From a virus, in the IMG/VR virus record IMGVR_UViG_3300035698_017044, positions 1 through 21,712 of that record: DNA of 21,712 bases. The stretch is one strand, 5' to 3'. Shown one piece after another: positions 6,332-13,566 of the stretch; the first letter of the stretch is position 1, and each line of letters starts with the position of its first letter. The notes below the pieces were generated by a model. The model was given only the letters and a program-made list of their open reading frames with translations. It was not told the DNA's origin and made no database searches. Made by a program: the position numbers and the translations under genes.

Positions 6332-7963
6332 TTAGTCCTCTTTCACAGCCTTGCGACTTTCTTGGATTGAAAGACGTCCTAAAACATCACTGGCAAAAAT
6401 CAACTTCTCAAGATCATCTTGTAATGCTTCAAAATCTTTATTCGGGTAGATTTCTGCAAGCATTGCTAAAGCAGCGTCTATATTTTCCGCAGAACTTAAC
6501 TGAGCAATCAAAGTTGGTAAAAAGTTTTGAGCTTGTTGTTGTAAGTGTTGATTGTTGAGCTGCTGTTGCATTTGCTGATCCAGCAACATTTGCGCACGGA
6601 TAGCGGTGAGTTCAGCGGGATTGGTTGTAATGGGTAACTGACTAAGGGCAGCAAGATTCGGCAACCCCATGCCCGAATACAAAAATGAATTCGTAGCTTG
6701 AGCCACTTGGGGTTCAGTCTTTGCAAGAATAGGTTCATTATCATCAGCGGGTTCAGGTATGCCGAGTTTTTCTTGTGCCCATGACCGTGGGATTTTTAAA
6801 CCAATTTCTACAAGCTTTGGTAAAGATTCACTAAAAGTTGATAAATCTTCAGTATCTGAAGTATCAAATAGAAAATCAGGATAACGATCTGCTGTGATTT
6901 GTGGATAATTCAAACGCATTAAATGGCTGATCAAACTATCTGAAATAGATCGAGCAACTTGCTTTGCATCAGATTTAATAATTTTGGTTAAAGTTATTTC
7001 ATGAATATTACCCAATGCATTGGTGCTAGATTTGCCATCCGATTGAGACAATAAAGTACCGCCAACAATCACTTTTGACTCAGTCTTTTCACACCAATTG
7101 ACTAAATCAAAATGATTTTTTGTGTCGCCATCGGTTGCTGCCTGAAAATCTATCGACATCCCATTGGGAATAATGCCACCAGCATTACGTCCAATCATCA
7201 TGACAGCACGTAGCAATGTCATTTTTTCTTCATTGGTTGCGCCAGCTGGATACTTACCAATTTTATTAGGCAAACCATAAGTTTCCAAAAACTCCATGAC
7301 ATCGCGAATGCCGTAGTTCTTAAACAAAAACGGCCATGACAGAACTCGATGTAATCCCGAACGGGCAATATAGCCAGATTTGGCTTTATGACGATGAACC
7401 ACCCAGCCAAAATCCAAGAAATCTGCACCTTCAGGTGTGCCATCGTTTAAACGTAATACATTCGGCTGGTTGTATGGGGTTAAGAAATGGCGAGGTAAAA
7501 CATGATTAAAACTCTTAGGAATCCAAATATTACCAAGCCGCTGCCAATTGATTTCTTGTGCACTATAGCCATGACCCACAGCATCCAACGCATCAAATAA
7601 AAACATTTCAAAGTCTTTGATATCGTCAAGCCACTCATTGACTTCAGCTGCAATTTTGCGCTCTACATCATTGGCATTTCGGGGAGGAACAACAGACCAA
7701 GATAATCCATTGACACCTTTTTTTCGTTTATCCATTTCACTGAAGATATGACCGTCTCGTTCTTCCATATCAGAAAACAAATCAGCTTGAGCTTGTAGGT
7801 CGCCTTGTTCTGCGCCTGTCAATAACTGGTGTAAACGTTGGGGTGTCATTCCAACAACTGGATGTTCTTGCCACTGATTTGCTAACCAAGTGACTTCAGC
7901 TGTTTGAGTGGTTTCAAGTGCTGTTAAATCAGGTTTTTCAGAATTGGATTTTTTCTTAGCCAT
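6332..7963 (-). CDS. DUF935 portal protein, Mu gp29-like
   Basis: The protein is about 543 residues from ATG 7963 and belongs to the DUF935/Mu gp29 portal family. Visible landmarks include HPVVGMTPQRLHQLLTGAEQGDL and FSDMEERDGHIFSEMDKRKKGVNGLSW near the N-terminus, FGWVVHRHKAKSGY, GLHRVLSWPFLFKNYGIRDVMEFLETYGLPNKIGKYP in the middle, and the QSDGKSSTNALGNIHE region. A Gln/Asn-rich stretch (MLLDQQMQQQLNNQHLQQQ) near the C-terminus is likely flexible. The portal forms the dodecameric DNA channel at one head vertex. The frame continues to TTG 7978, but MAKKKSNSEKP is the more plausible start; neither has a clear ribosome binding site. In Mu, portal follows large terminase directly; here an accessory block has been inserted between them. 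Confidence 0.9.
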   Translation of the reverse strand: MAKKKSNSEKPDLTALETTQTAEVTWLANQWQEHPVVGMTPQRLHQLLTGAEQGDLQAQADLFSDMEERDGHIFSEMDKRKKGVNGLSWSVVPPRNANDVERKIAAEVNEWLDDIKDFEMFLFDALDAVGHGYSAQEINWQRLGNIWIPKSFNHVLPRHFLTPYNQPNVLRLNDGTPEGADFLDFGWVVHRHKAKSGYIARSGLHRVLSWPFLFKNYGIRDVMEFLETYGLPNKIGKYPAGATNEEKMTLLRAVMMIGRNAGGIIPNGMSIDFQAATDGDTKNHFDLVNWCEKTESKVIVGGTLLSQSDGKSSTNALGNIHEITLTKIIKSDAKQVARSISDSLISHLMRLNYPQITADRYPDFLFDTSDTEDLSTFSESLPKLVEIGLKIPRSWAQEKLGIPEPADDNEPILAKTEPQVAQATNSFLYSGMGLPNLAALSQLPITTNPAELTAIRAQMLLDQQMQQQLNNQHLQQQAQNFLPTLIAQLSSAENIDAALAMLAEIYPNKDFEALQDDLEKLIFASDVLGRLSIQESRKAVKED

Positions 7964-8021
7964 GAGATGCAAATACAAAGTGGATTTTGCATCATGTTGG
8001 ATTGATTAAAGGGAAATGATC

Positions 8022-8043
8022 AGACGGAAATGCTTCCACCGAG
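8022..8043. repeat. Border motif copy (AGACGGAAATGCTTCC)
   Basis: This 22-bp segment matches 9117-9138 at 19 of 22 positions in the same orientation. The pair flanks the methyltransferase gene. The core GGAA-ATGC-TTCC can form a small stem. It belongs to the five-member motif family discussed in the findings. Confidence 0.5.
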
Positions 8044-8050
8044 TTCTTCA

Positions 8051-8077
8051 AAACTCGATTTTCCTAAAATCGAGTTT
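8051..8077 (-). terminator. 12-bp perfect hairpin between methyltransferase and portal genes
   Basis: Arms AAACTCGATTTT and AAAATCGAGTTT (8051-8062 and 8066-8077) flank a 3-nt loop. On the minus strand the 3' arm ends in GAGTTTTGAAG, giving a short T-tract. This could be an intrinsic terminator or attenuator downstream of the methyltransferase, or, because it is symmetrical, a bidirectional one. The T-tract is weak, so late readthrough into portal is plausible. Confidence 0.5.
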
Positions 8078-8080
8078 AAG

Positions 8081-8150
8081 GCGATTTAAGCGCTCTAAAG
8101 AGAAAGCATGCGTCATTTATGCTGAATCATCTTTAAAGCGCATAAATCAC
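8081..8150 (-). ncRNA. Long imperfect stem-loop in the methyltransferase-portal gap
   Basis: Positions 8081-8100 and 8131-8150 form a 20-bp stem when read on the minus strand: 19 of 20 pairs including two G-U wobbles, which would be A-C mismatches on the plus strand. That asymmetry favours a minus-strand RNA. The 30-nt loop contains a second small stem, AGCAT (8105-8109) with ATGCT (8119-8123). A perfect 14-bp palindrome, AGATTTATAAATCT (8159-8172), lies just before it in the transcript and the 12-bp hairpin just after. No coding frame is convincing here. Function unknown. Confidence 0.4.
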
Positions 8151-8186
8151 TTTTATAAAGATTTATAAATCTACAAAAGCCACCGC

Positions 8187-8957
8187 TTAGTAATTGGTGA
8201 TGATTAATTCCTGTTTTTGTTCCCGACCAGCGCCAGAGTTGCCCACAGTGTAATTAATTTTTGTGGTACTGATTTTAAGATCAGCAAAAGCATCTCGAAT
8301 GTCTGGATGATCATTGATTGACAACATGACTTTGCTTTGACAGGTTTTCATTAAGGTAGCCATCTTTAAATAATGATCCCATCCAAACTCAACCCCGTAC
8401 CCCGCCAATTTCCAATAAGGTGGGTCAGCATACATAAAACTATGAGGTCGGTCATACTTCGTCCAGCAATCATCCCAACTTAGGTTTTCAACTGTGACAC
8501 TTGAGAGCCTATAGTAAGCTTCGGTCAATTGATCTTCAATGCGCAAGAAACTCGGTGCTTTTGATGTCGTCGCTGTGCCAAATGTTTGACCAGAAGATTT
8601 TGCACCAAATGCAGTATGTTGCAGATAATAAAAACGAGCTGCACGTTGAATATCAGTCATTAAATCAGTACTGGCTGCTTTCAACCATTCAAACATTTGA
8701 CGACTTATAATTGCCCACTTAAATTGACGAATAAACTCTTCGAGATGATGTTGAACAACTCGATAGAGATTCACCAACTCGCCATTTACATCATTAATCA
8801 CTTCAACTTTTGAAGGTTGTTCTCGCATAAAAAACAGTGCTGCGCCACCAGCGAATAGCTCCACATAACATTTATGTTCAGGCATTTTTTGAATCAGTTG
8901 CGACACCAGACGACGTTTACCACCTAACCATGGAACAATTGGTTTAGTTTTCATCAT
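8187..8957 (-). CDS. D12-class (Dam-type) N6-adenine DNA methyltransferase
   Basis: The 256-residue protein has the D12/Dam-type order: PWLGGKRRL (9-17) near the N-terminus, the AdoMet-binding FAGGAAL (35-41), and the catalytic DPPY (178-181), with the target-recognition region between. It would methylate adenine at N6 in a short DNA site, possibly GATC, though specificity cannot be read from sequence. There is no restriction partner beside it, so it is probably a phage orphan enzyme that masks phage DNA from host restriction or alters host methylation. It lies on the late strand inside the accessory block between terminase and portal. AGGTGA precedes two adjacent ATGs (8957 and 8954); the second is better spaced. 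Both motif sets are intact, so an active enzyme is likely. Confidence 0.9.
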   Translation of the reverse strand: MMKTKPIVPWLGGKRRLVSQLIQKMPEHKCYVELFAGGAALFFMREQPSKVEVINDVNGELVNLYRVVQHHLEEFIRQFKWAIISRQMFEWLKAASTDLMTDIQRAARFYYLQHTAFGAKSSGQTFGTATTSKAPSFLRIEDQLTEAYYRLSSVTVENLSWDDCWTKYDRPHSFMYADPPYWKLAGYGVEFGWDHYLKMATLMKTCQSKVMLSINDHPDIRDAFADLKISTTKINYTVGNSGAGREQKQELIITNY

Positions 8958-9004
8958 TTCACCTACTGCAAAAGCTTTTCATTTTCTGATAGCCTCTATT
9001 TATC

Positions 9005-9129
9005 CTGTACAGGGTGCGAGGCTTTGCCTGCGGTAGTCGCTTACCAAAGGAGGCGGATCTTGCTCTAACAAGGTTCGTCGCCTCGTTTTATTATTTATGT
9101 TTATAACTTTCTAATAAGACGGAAATGAT
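9005..9129 (+). promoter_or_regulatory. Structured leader, copy 1, upstream of the DUF4145 gene
   Basis: This copy aligns along about 120 nt with 9941-10056. Its core is a 16-position stem, 9047-9062 with 9069-9084, closed over a CTCTAA loop (9063-9068), with 14 of 16 positions paired, followed by T-rich DNA (9085-9098). No + strand gene lies upstream, since the methyltransferase runs leftward from 8957. The hairpin therefore does not terminate a known gene: it is a leader/attenuator or the end of a small RNA. The conserved TATAAC-TTTCTAATAAGA stretch near 9103-9119 may hold the promoter, but I cannot place -35/-10 boxes confidently. Confidence 0.55.
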
Positions 9130-9138
9130 TCCAGTGAG
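9117..9138. repeat. Border motif copy (AGACGGAAATGATTCC)
   Basis: This segment is 19/22 identical to 8022-8043 in the same orientation, and lies between leader copy 1 and the start codon at 9147. It is the right-hand partner of the pair flanking the methyltransferase. Confidence 0.5.
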
Positions 9139-9146
9139 AATTGTGA

Positions 9147-9872
9147 ATGAGTACATTTGTTTTTGATTGCCCAAGCTGTAATGCTAAAAAAAGCACATTT
9201 GATGTTAAAGGACACACTCTAAGACCTTCATCTATTGAATATTTTAGTTGGGTTCTTTTTTCAACTTGTAGAGTTTGTTCTGAATCCTTTAGTGTTAATG
9301 CTGAAGTTGAATTACTTAAACATTCTACTTTAAAGCGACTCAATACTAGTAACCCTCAAGGAGTGTTTGTTAGTATCAAAAATTTTTTAGACACACATGT
9401 AGATATTTCTGGTTGGTTTGACGAATTTAATTATTCTCCAATTTTACCAAATGCAGAACTTCCACCAGAATATATTCCTTCCGATATTGAGGAAATTTTT
9501 AATGAAGCTGCTAAATGTTTTGCTATAGGTTGTTTCAATGCATCAGGAGCCATGTTTAGACTTTGTCTAGATATCACAACAAAACATATTCTTGTTCAAA
9601 ATCATAATTTAAGTCCATCAGCTAATGATAATAAATCTATACATAGTCGGTTGAATTGGATATTTAGTAAAAATATTTTACCTAGAGATTTAGAAGACTT
9701 ATCTAGAGGTATAAAAGATGACGGTAATGATGCTGCACACGATGGCACATTAACTAAAGATGATGCTGCAGATCTGCTAGACTTTACTTATATTCTACTA
9801 GAGAGAGTTTATACAGAGCCTGCTCGTGTTCAAAATGCGCAACAACGAAGAATAGCTCGTAGACAAAATTAA
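9147..9872 (+). CDS. Zinc-ribbon DUF4145 protein (accessory gene)
   Basis: In this 241-residue cytosolic protein, residues 8-44 carry two CxxC pairs (CPSC at 8-11 and CRVC at 41-44), a zinc ribbon. The rest fits DUF4145: a helical region (FNEAAKCFAIGCFNASGAMFRLCLDITTKHIL), LNWIFSKNILPRDLEDLSRGI, the hallmark GNDAAHDG (193-200), and TKDDAADLLDFTYILLERVYTEPARV. DUF4145 domains are often found with restriction or defence genes; the biochemical activity here is unknown. The gene is more AT-rich than its neighbours, stands on the strand opposite to the late operon, and has its own structured leader, all signs of a moron. The ribosome binding site is weak (GTGAG about 9 nt before ATG 9147). It may be expressed in the lysogen to exclude other phages; that is inference. 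Confidence 0.75.
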   Translation: MSTFVFDCPSCNAKKSTFDVKGHTLRPSSIEYFSWVLFSTCRVCSESFSVNAEVELLKHSTLKRLNTSNPQGVFVSIKNFLDTHVDISGWFDEFNYSPILPNAELPPEYIPSDIEEIFNEAAKCFAIGCFNASGAMFRLCLDITTKHILVQNHNLSPSANDNKSIHSRLNWIFSKNILPRDLEDLSRGIKDDGNDAAHDGTLTKDDAADLLDFTYILLERVYTEPARVQNAQQRRIARRQN

Positions 9873-9940
9873 TATTATATTGATTTTGATTATTTCAACA
9901 ACTGCAAAATAATTTCAATTTCTGGTGGTTTGAAGATAAT

Positions 9941-10056
9941 CTGTATAGTTTGACAAGGCTTTTACTGTGGTAGTGCATTTACTAAAGGTGATGAATCTTA
10001 CTCTAATAAGATTTATCACCTTATTTTTATAACCTTCTAATAAGATGGAAATTGAT
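9941..10056 (+). promoter_or_regulatory. Structured leader, copy 2, upstream of the membrane-protein gene
   Basis: This is the homologue of 9005-9129. Positions 9985-10000 pair with 10007-10022 as 16 continuous base pairs (one G-U) over the same CTCTAA loop (10001-10006), followed by ATTTTTAT. Relative to copy 1 the stem contains compensatory changes: C-G replaced by T-A at 9992/10015, and G-C by A-T at 10000/10007. Single changes elsewhere keep pairing through wobbles. A TTGACA at 9950-9955 resembles a -35 box, but no good -10 lies 16-18 nt downstream and the hexamer is not conserved in copy 1. The hairpin could also act as terminator for the preceding DUF4145 gene. Confidence 0.55.
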
Positions 10057-10058
10057 AC

Positions 10059-10817
10059 ATGTCTGTAATTAAAACATATTCCAAAATTTTACCCTTGGTA
10101 TTTGTATCTTTCCTATATTTAATTTCTATATTAATTTTGGGACTTGGTAACATTCCAGAAATAAAAGAAATGAAACCTAATGAATGGGGAGATTTCTTAG
10201 CTGGTACTTTTGCACCATTAGCTTTTATGTGGTTAGTATTTGGATATAAGCAACAAGGTGAGGAACTTAAACAAAATACAATAGCTCTGCGTTTACAAGC
10301 TGATGAGCTAAAAAACAATGTTGAGCAGCAAAAAATATTAGTTGCCGCTGCTAAAGATGAGTTGGCTCTAATTCAAAACAAAGATAAACGTCAAATAAAA
10401 TTAGAAACTCTTCAAGCTCAACCTTACTTTCATATTGATCAAATTACTTTAGCAACACATAGGTTGAATAATGAAATACAACTACATATTCATTTAAGCT
10501 TTAAGAATAGTAGAGCTTTATGCAGAAGTTTGTATTTTCTTTATAGTTTAGATGATATGGAGGAAAATCATATTTTAACTCATCAAAAATTTTCTATAGT
10601 TGATGGCGATATTAATGTAAATTATAGAACTAATATTATGATTCCTATAACCAATGAAGATTTAAGCTACTTCCCTAAAAAAATATTTTTAAATTTTAAC
10701 TACACTGACTTATATGATATTCCACAAATACAAAGTCTCTTGTTAACAATTGATGAAAAAATTCCTGATCATGAAAACCAACCATATCAGTGGATGATTA
10801 AATCTTATACTCATTAA
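10059..10817 (+). CDS. Two-TM coiled-coil membrane protein (accessory gene)
   Basis: The 252-residue protein has two hydrophobic segments: residues about 9-29 (ILPLVFVSFLYLISILILGLG) and 46-63 (FLAGTFAPLAFMWLVFGY), joined by a short polar loop with PNEWGDF. A coiled coil of about 50 residues follows (QQGEELKQNTIALRLQADELKNNVEQQ onward), then a soluble C-terminal domain of some 130 residues. The W-G-D-F-L-A-G-x-F-A-P-L-A-F motif is common in bacterial and prophage proteins of unknown function. Low GC, own leader and strand opposite to late genes mark it as a moron; a membrane sensor or exclusion protein is possible but unproven. Its stop and that of the convergent large terminase share the palindrome TTAA at 10814-10817, a very tight insertion. 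Confidence 0.7.
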   Translation: MSVIKTYSKILPLVFVSFLYLISILILGLGNIPEIKEMKPNEWGDFLAGTFAPLAFMWLVFGYKQQGEELKQNTIALRLQADELKNNVEQQKILVAAAKDELALIQNKDKRQIKLETLQAQPYFHIDQITLATHRLNNEIQLHIHLSFKNSRALCRSLYFLYSLDDMEENHILTHQKFSIVDGDINVNYRTNIMIPITNEDLSYFPKKIFLNFNYTDLYDIPQIQSLLLTIDEKIPDHENQPYQWMIKSYTH

Positions 10818-12364
10818 AGACATCCTACATCACTAACCCAATCAAAATCTTCAGGGTTCATTTCCATTTGCTCATGGGAAGGAAGTGCAATAAATTCAAT
10901 CGGTGTAGATGGGTTCTTACTCGCATAATCAGCCAATAAATGTGCAATACCACTATCACCGTGACGGTCTTTATTATTGCTGTTTGATCCAGTTGCGGGA
11001 ATACGCGCCACACCCTTGATCATAATAAAAGCGCGATGGTCTTCAATGATGTCCTGATCTGCGGGCATATTGACAATATCACCGTCTTCAAGTGCAGCTT
11101 TAAAATGTGGTGTATGTTCTCGATACCATGAATCTGTCAGCATAATTGCTTCAATACGGTCACCGAATTGGACTTGCATTGCTTCAGCTAAGAAGCCACC
11201 ATTTCCGCCAGCATCATGTGCGCCTTTGCTAAAGTTGGGTAACATTGCCACAATCAACTTTAAAAATTCTTCTTGTTGCTTATAAGGCGTTTTAAACATT
11301 TCAAAGACAAAGGGACAAGTCTTTTTCATGTTTTGTTCTTCAGCTAAAAGCCAAAATGAACAGGCGTTTTTTTTACGCGCAAAGTCTAGACCATAATAAC
11401 TTTTAATCTTCGGATTTAATTTTTCTAATAAAGGTTTTAGATTTTCATTGAAAAACTCTAGTACTTCGGCATTACGTGTATCTTCACTGACCTGCTCGAA
11501 ATTATCCCAACCTTCAGGTGCATTAAATCGAATGACTGGAATATCATCCTTTTTACGTGCATCCAATAATGCTTGGCTTAACCATTTACCGCCACTTTTT
11601 GAAGGAATTACATCAAGTTCCTCACCTGAAGCATCACCATAAAATTTATAAATTCCCTCAACCCATATTTTTTCTTCAACAATGTCATACTTTATTTTTT
11701 TGCGTAGGCAAACACGTTTGTATAGCCCCTGATCTACAGCTTCTTTAAATGTTGTACGATGAACAGTACCTTTACGTTTCCCTGATCGGACTTCTTTAAT
11801 CAGCTCATTGAATGGATTATCTTCACCATCATGTGTACTAATTACCCGAACACATCCACCCCAAATAAGTAATGCAATTGCAGCTTTTAACAATTCAGCT
11901 TGATCATCATGGAAAGCAAACTCATCCATGACGACACGTCCTTGCCGACCACGCATGTTGGAAGGTCTGGAAGTTAAAGCTTCAATTCGTTTGCCTGATT
12001 TTGGAAAACGAATAATATAGGTTTGGATATGTTTATCACCATCCTCCCATAAACCTTCTTCAACATCACAACATGCAGCATCAAAGGCTTTTGCCCACAT
12101 TGCACAAGCCTGAATAAATTCGACTGTCATATCTTTATTGTAGCCAAGATAATAACAATTCTGTCCACCTTCACTTGCCGCATCCAATACAGCATCGGCA
12201 GCTTCTGCCCAAGTTAAACCGATTCGACGTGATTTTTCTGCAATTTTTAGTTGGCTTTTATCTTCAATCCATGCCTGTTGATATGGGAGTAATACACTAG
12301 GAACATCACTGTAGCCCGCAAAGTTAAGCAACTCTTTAGGGTCAGTGACTTTAATCTCATTCAT
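10814..12364 (-). CDS. Large terminase subunit, Mu gp28-like
   Basis: This is the 516-residue DNA-packaging motor. The ATPase half has a Walker A-type EKSRRIGLT (43-51), the arginine-rich variant usual in terminases, and Walker B VVMDEFA (144-150) with the catalytic Glu; ISTHDG (175-180) follows as the coupling motif. The nuclease half shows acidic residues D327 in GLDFAR, D384 in HDAGGNGG and D470 in RHGDSG, in the expected order. The protein cuts and pumps DNA into the procapsid through the portal; Mu-type terminases package headful into flanking host DNA. The gene overlaps the small terminase stop by 4 nt (ATGA at 12361-12364). It ends head-on against the + strand membrane-protein gene. 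All motifs are intact. Confidence 0.92.
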   Translation of the reverse strand: MNEIKVTDPKELLNFAGYSDVPSVLLPYQQAWIEDKSQLKIAEKSRRIGLTWAEAADAVLDAASEGGQNCYYLGYNKDMTVEFIQACAMWAKAFDAACCDVEEGLWEDGDKHIQTYIIRFPKSGKRIEALTSRPSNMRGRQGRVVMDEFAFHDDQAELLKAAIALLIWGGCVRVISTHDGEDNPFNELIKEVRSGKRKGTVHRTTFKEAVDQGLYKRVCLRKKIKYDIVEEKIWVEGIYKFYGDASGEELDVIPSKSGGKWLSQALLDARKKDDIPVIRFNAPEGWDNFEQVSEDTRNAEVLEFFNENLKPLLEKLNPKIKSYYGLDFARKKNACSFWLLAEEQNMKKTCPFVFEMFKTPYKQQEEFLKLIVAMLPNFSKGAHDAGGNGGFLAEAMQVQFGDRIEAIMLTDSWYREHTPHFKAALEDGDIVNMPADQDIIEDHRAFIMIKGVARIPATGSNSNNKDRHGDSGIAHLLADYASKNPSTPIEFIALPSHEQMEMNPEDFDWVSDVGCL

Positions 12365-12909
12365 AAGCCAATGATTCCTAAGATTTCTTTTTTAACTTCA
12401 TTAACAATGTCTTTTGACATTCCACCTTTTTTAGCAATTGCATCTACAGCCTTTGCCGCTTTTTCTACACGCTCTTTGACCTCGCTTTCCCATTTTTTCT
12501 GATTGACAGAAGCCTTGGCAATTTCTGCGATTCCTTTACCCGCTTTAGCCATAAGCATGATCCGATCTGCTGGAGATGCATCTTCACTGTCAGCTTCTTG
12601 TAATGCAATCAGTGCATTAAACATCTCAGTTTGCACTAAAGATAAAACCGCAGAGCTACGCATATCACTATCATCTGGTGCAGCGTCAGCAATCATCATT
12701 GCGGCTTGAGTACTTGCTTGAACTGCTGCAAGTTTATTTTCAAGCTTTTGACCATAACGATGTACTGAAGACTTGCTGACTGAATATCCCATATCTGCAA
12801 GCTTTTCAGCAATTTCTACATAGCCGCAAAAACCTTTATCCATCAACCAACGGTCAAGCATTTGCCTGTCTTCAGGCTTTAATTGATCAATTGCAGATTC
12901 ACGCCCCAT
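12361..12909 (-). CDS. Small terminase subunit, DUF3486 (Mu gp27-like)
   Basis: The protein is 182 residues from ATG 12909: MGRESAIDQLKPEDRQMLDRWLMDKGF, then a helix-turn-helix-like stretch (GYVEIAEKLADMGYSVSKSSVHRYGQKLENKL). A long helical, Ala/Asp-rich oligomerisation part follows, ending in a charged Lys/Glu region. DUF3486 proteins occupy the small-terminase position in Mu-like phages and recognise packaging DNA. The frame is open to 12963, but ATG 12909 fits the family start and has GGGTGA at about 5 nt; ATG 12921 is the alternative. It overlaps the upstream winged-helix gene by a few bases if the longer start is used, and the large terminase by 4 nt. Confidence 0.8.
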   Translation of the reverse strand: MGRESAIDQLKPEDRQMLDRWLMDKGFCGYVEIAEKLADMGYSVSKSSVHRYGQKLENKLAAVQASTQAAMMIADAAPDDSDMRSSAVLSLVQTEMFNALIALQEADSEDASPADRIMLMAKAGKGIAEIAKASVNQKKWESEVKERVEKAAKAVDAIAKKGGMSKDIVNEVKKEILGIIGL

Positions 12910-12913
12910 ATCA

Positions 12914-13225
12914 TCACCCATTCCAGTACTTGGCTGGGCGAGCAATACCAGCAAAACATTCAACTGTATACTCGACGATATCTACACCGTAATGGGTTAA
13001 TTTACTATGCCAGTTACCAATCGCTTTTTTATCAATATTGACCAGTTTACGGTCTTCAAGATATTCAAGCTCTGTGTGTAATTCTTTGGCAGTACAATCT
13101 GAATAAATATCTTGCATTACAGAGAGTAATAGCACATCCAAAGCACCAATTGGTCGGGCTTTATTTAAAGCATTGAGCAACTGCCAACGCATTGATTCAC
13201 GACGAGCTTTAGCTAAGTCAGTCAT
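12914..13225 (-). CDS. Small winged-helix late protein
   Basis: The 103-residue protein begins MTDLAKARRESMRWQLLNALNKARPIGALDVLLLSVMQDIY, then CTAKELHTELEYLEDRKLVNIDKK, LTHYGVDIVEYTVECFAGIARPAKYW. The order of three helices plus a strand pair resembles a winged helix. The ending 'GVD-VEYTV-C-GIARP-KYW' recurs in small proteins just before the terminase genes of many Mu-like phages, where it is usually left as hypothetical. It could bind DNA as a packaging accessory or a regulator. It is coupled to the preceding gene by ATGA at 13222-13225. The family is recognised by pattern; the function is not known to me. Confidence 0.75.
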   Translation of the reverse strand: MTDLAKARRESMRWQLLNALNKARPIGALDVLLLSVMQDIYSDCTAKELHTELEYLEDRKLVNIDKKAIGNWHSKLTHYGVDIVEYTVECFAGIARPAKYWNG

Positions 13226-13566
13226 TTCTGCATTCCTTGTATAATTTGTACGTTTTCAAGCTTTTGAGCAATTGAATCAACCTTTGCTTCAAGGACTGTT
13301 TGTCCACGAATGTAGTCATCACGGGCAATGTATCGAAATGGCATATCAGCCTTAAACTCTAGAAATTGACGCTCTAAGGCTCTGATTTCTTTTTGACCTT
13401 CAGCAGCTTGTTGAGCAACATTTTCAATTTTTAGATTGGTCGACTCAAAGTTCTGTTGAATGTTTTTATTGATCTGATTACCCATGATTTTAATCATGCC
13501 AACCACGCTACCTAAAATGCCTGAAAGCACCATGAACGCTTGGTATGATTCAAGTTCGATTATCAT
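13222..13566 (-). CDS. Membrane-anchored coiled-coil phage protein (DUF2730-like)
   Basis: The protein is 114 residues from ATG 13566. A single N-terminal hydrophobic segment (YQAFMVLSGILGSVVGMIKIMG) is followed by a coiled coil (ENVAQQAAEGQKEIRALERQFLEF), then MPFRYIARDDYIRGQTVLEAKVDSIAQKLENVQ. The 'R-DYIRGQT-LEAK-D' region is typical of a small Mu-like phage protein in the lysis-to-terminase interval. Anchor plus coiled coil also resembles an i-spanin (Rz type), so a role in outer-membrane disruption is possible. The frame is open to GTG 13575, but ATG 13566 has GGGTGA 5 nt upstream. The start lies inside the 3' end of the holin gene (stop at 13550), implying coupled translation. Confidence 0.7.
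   Translation of the reverse strand: MIIELESYQAFMVLSGILGSVVGMIKIMGNQINKNIQQNFESTNLKIENVAQQAAEGQKEIRALERQFLEFKADMPFRYIARDDYIRGQTVLEAKVDSIAQKLENVQIIQGMQK

Noticed and set aside
9147-9872. HEPN RNase activity for the DUF4145 protein
   Set aside because: The R-x4-6-H catalytic motif is not visible; the nearest Arg (187) and His (198) are too far apart, so no RNase is claimed.
9950-9978. TTGACA at 9950 as a promoter for the membrane-protein gene
   Set aside because: No acceptable -10 box lies 16-18 nt downstream, and the hexamer is not conserved in the homologous leader at 9005.
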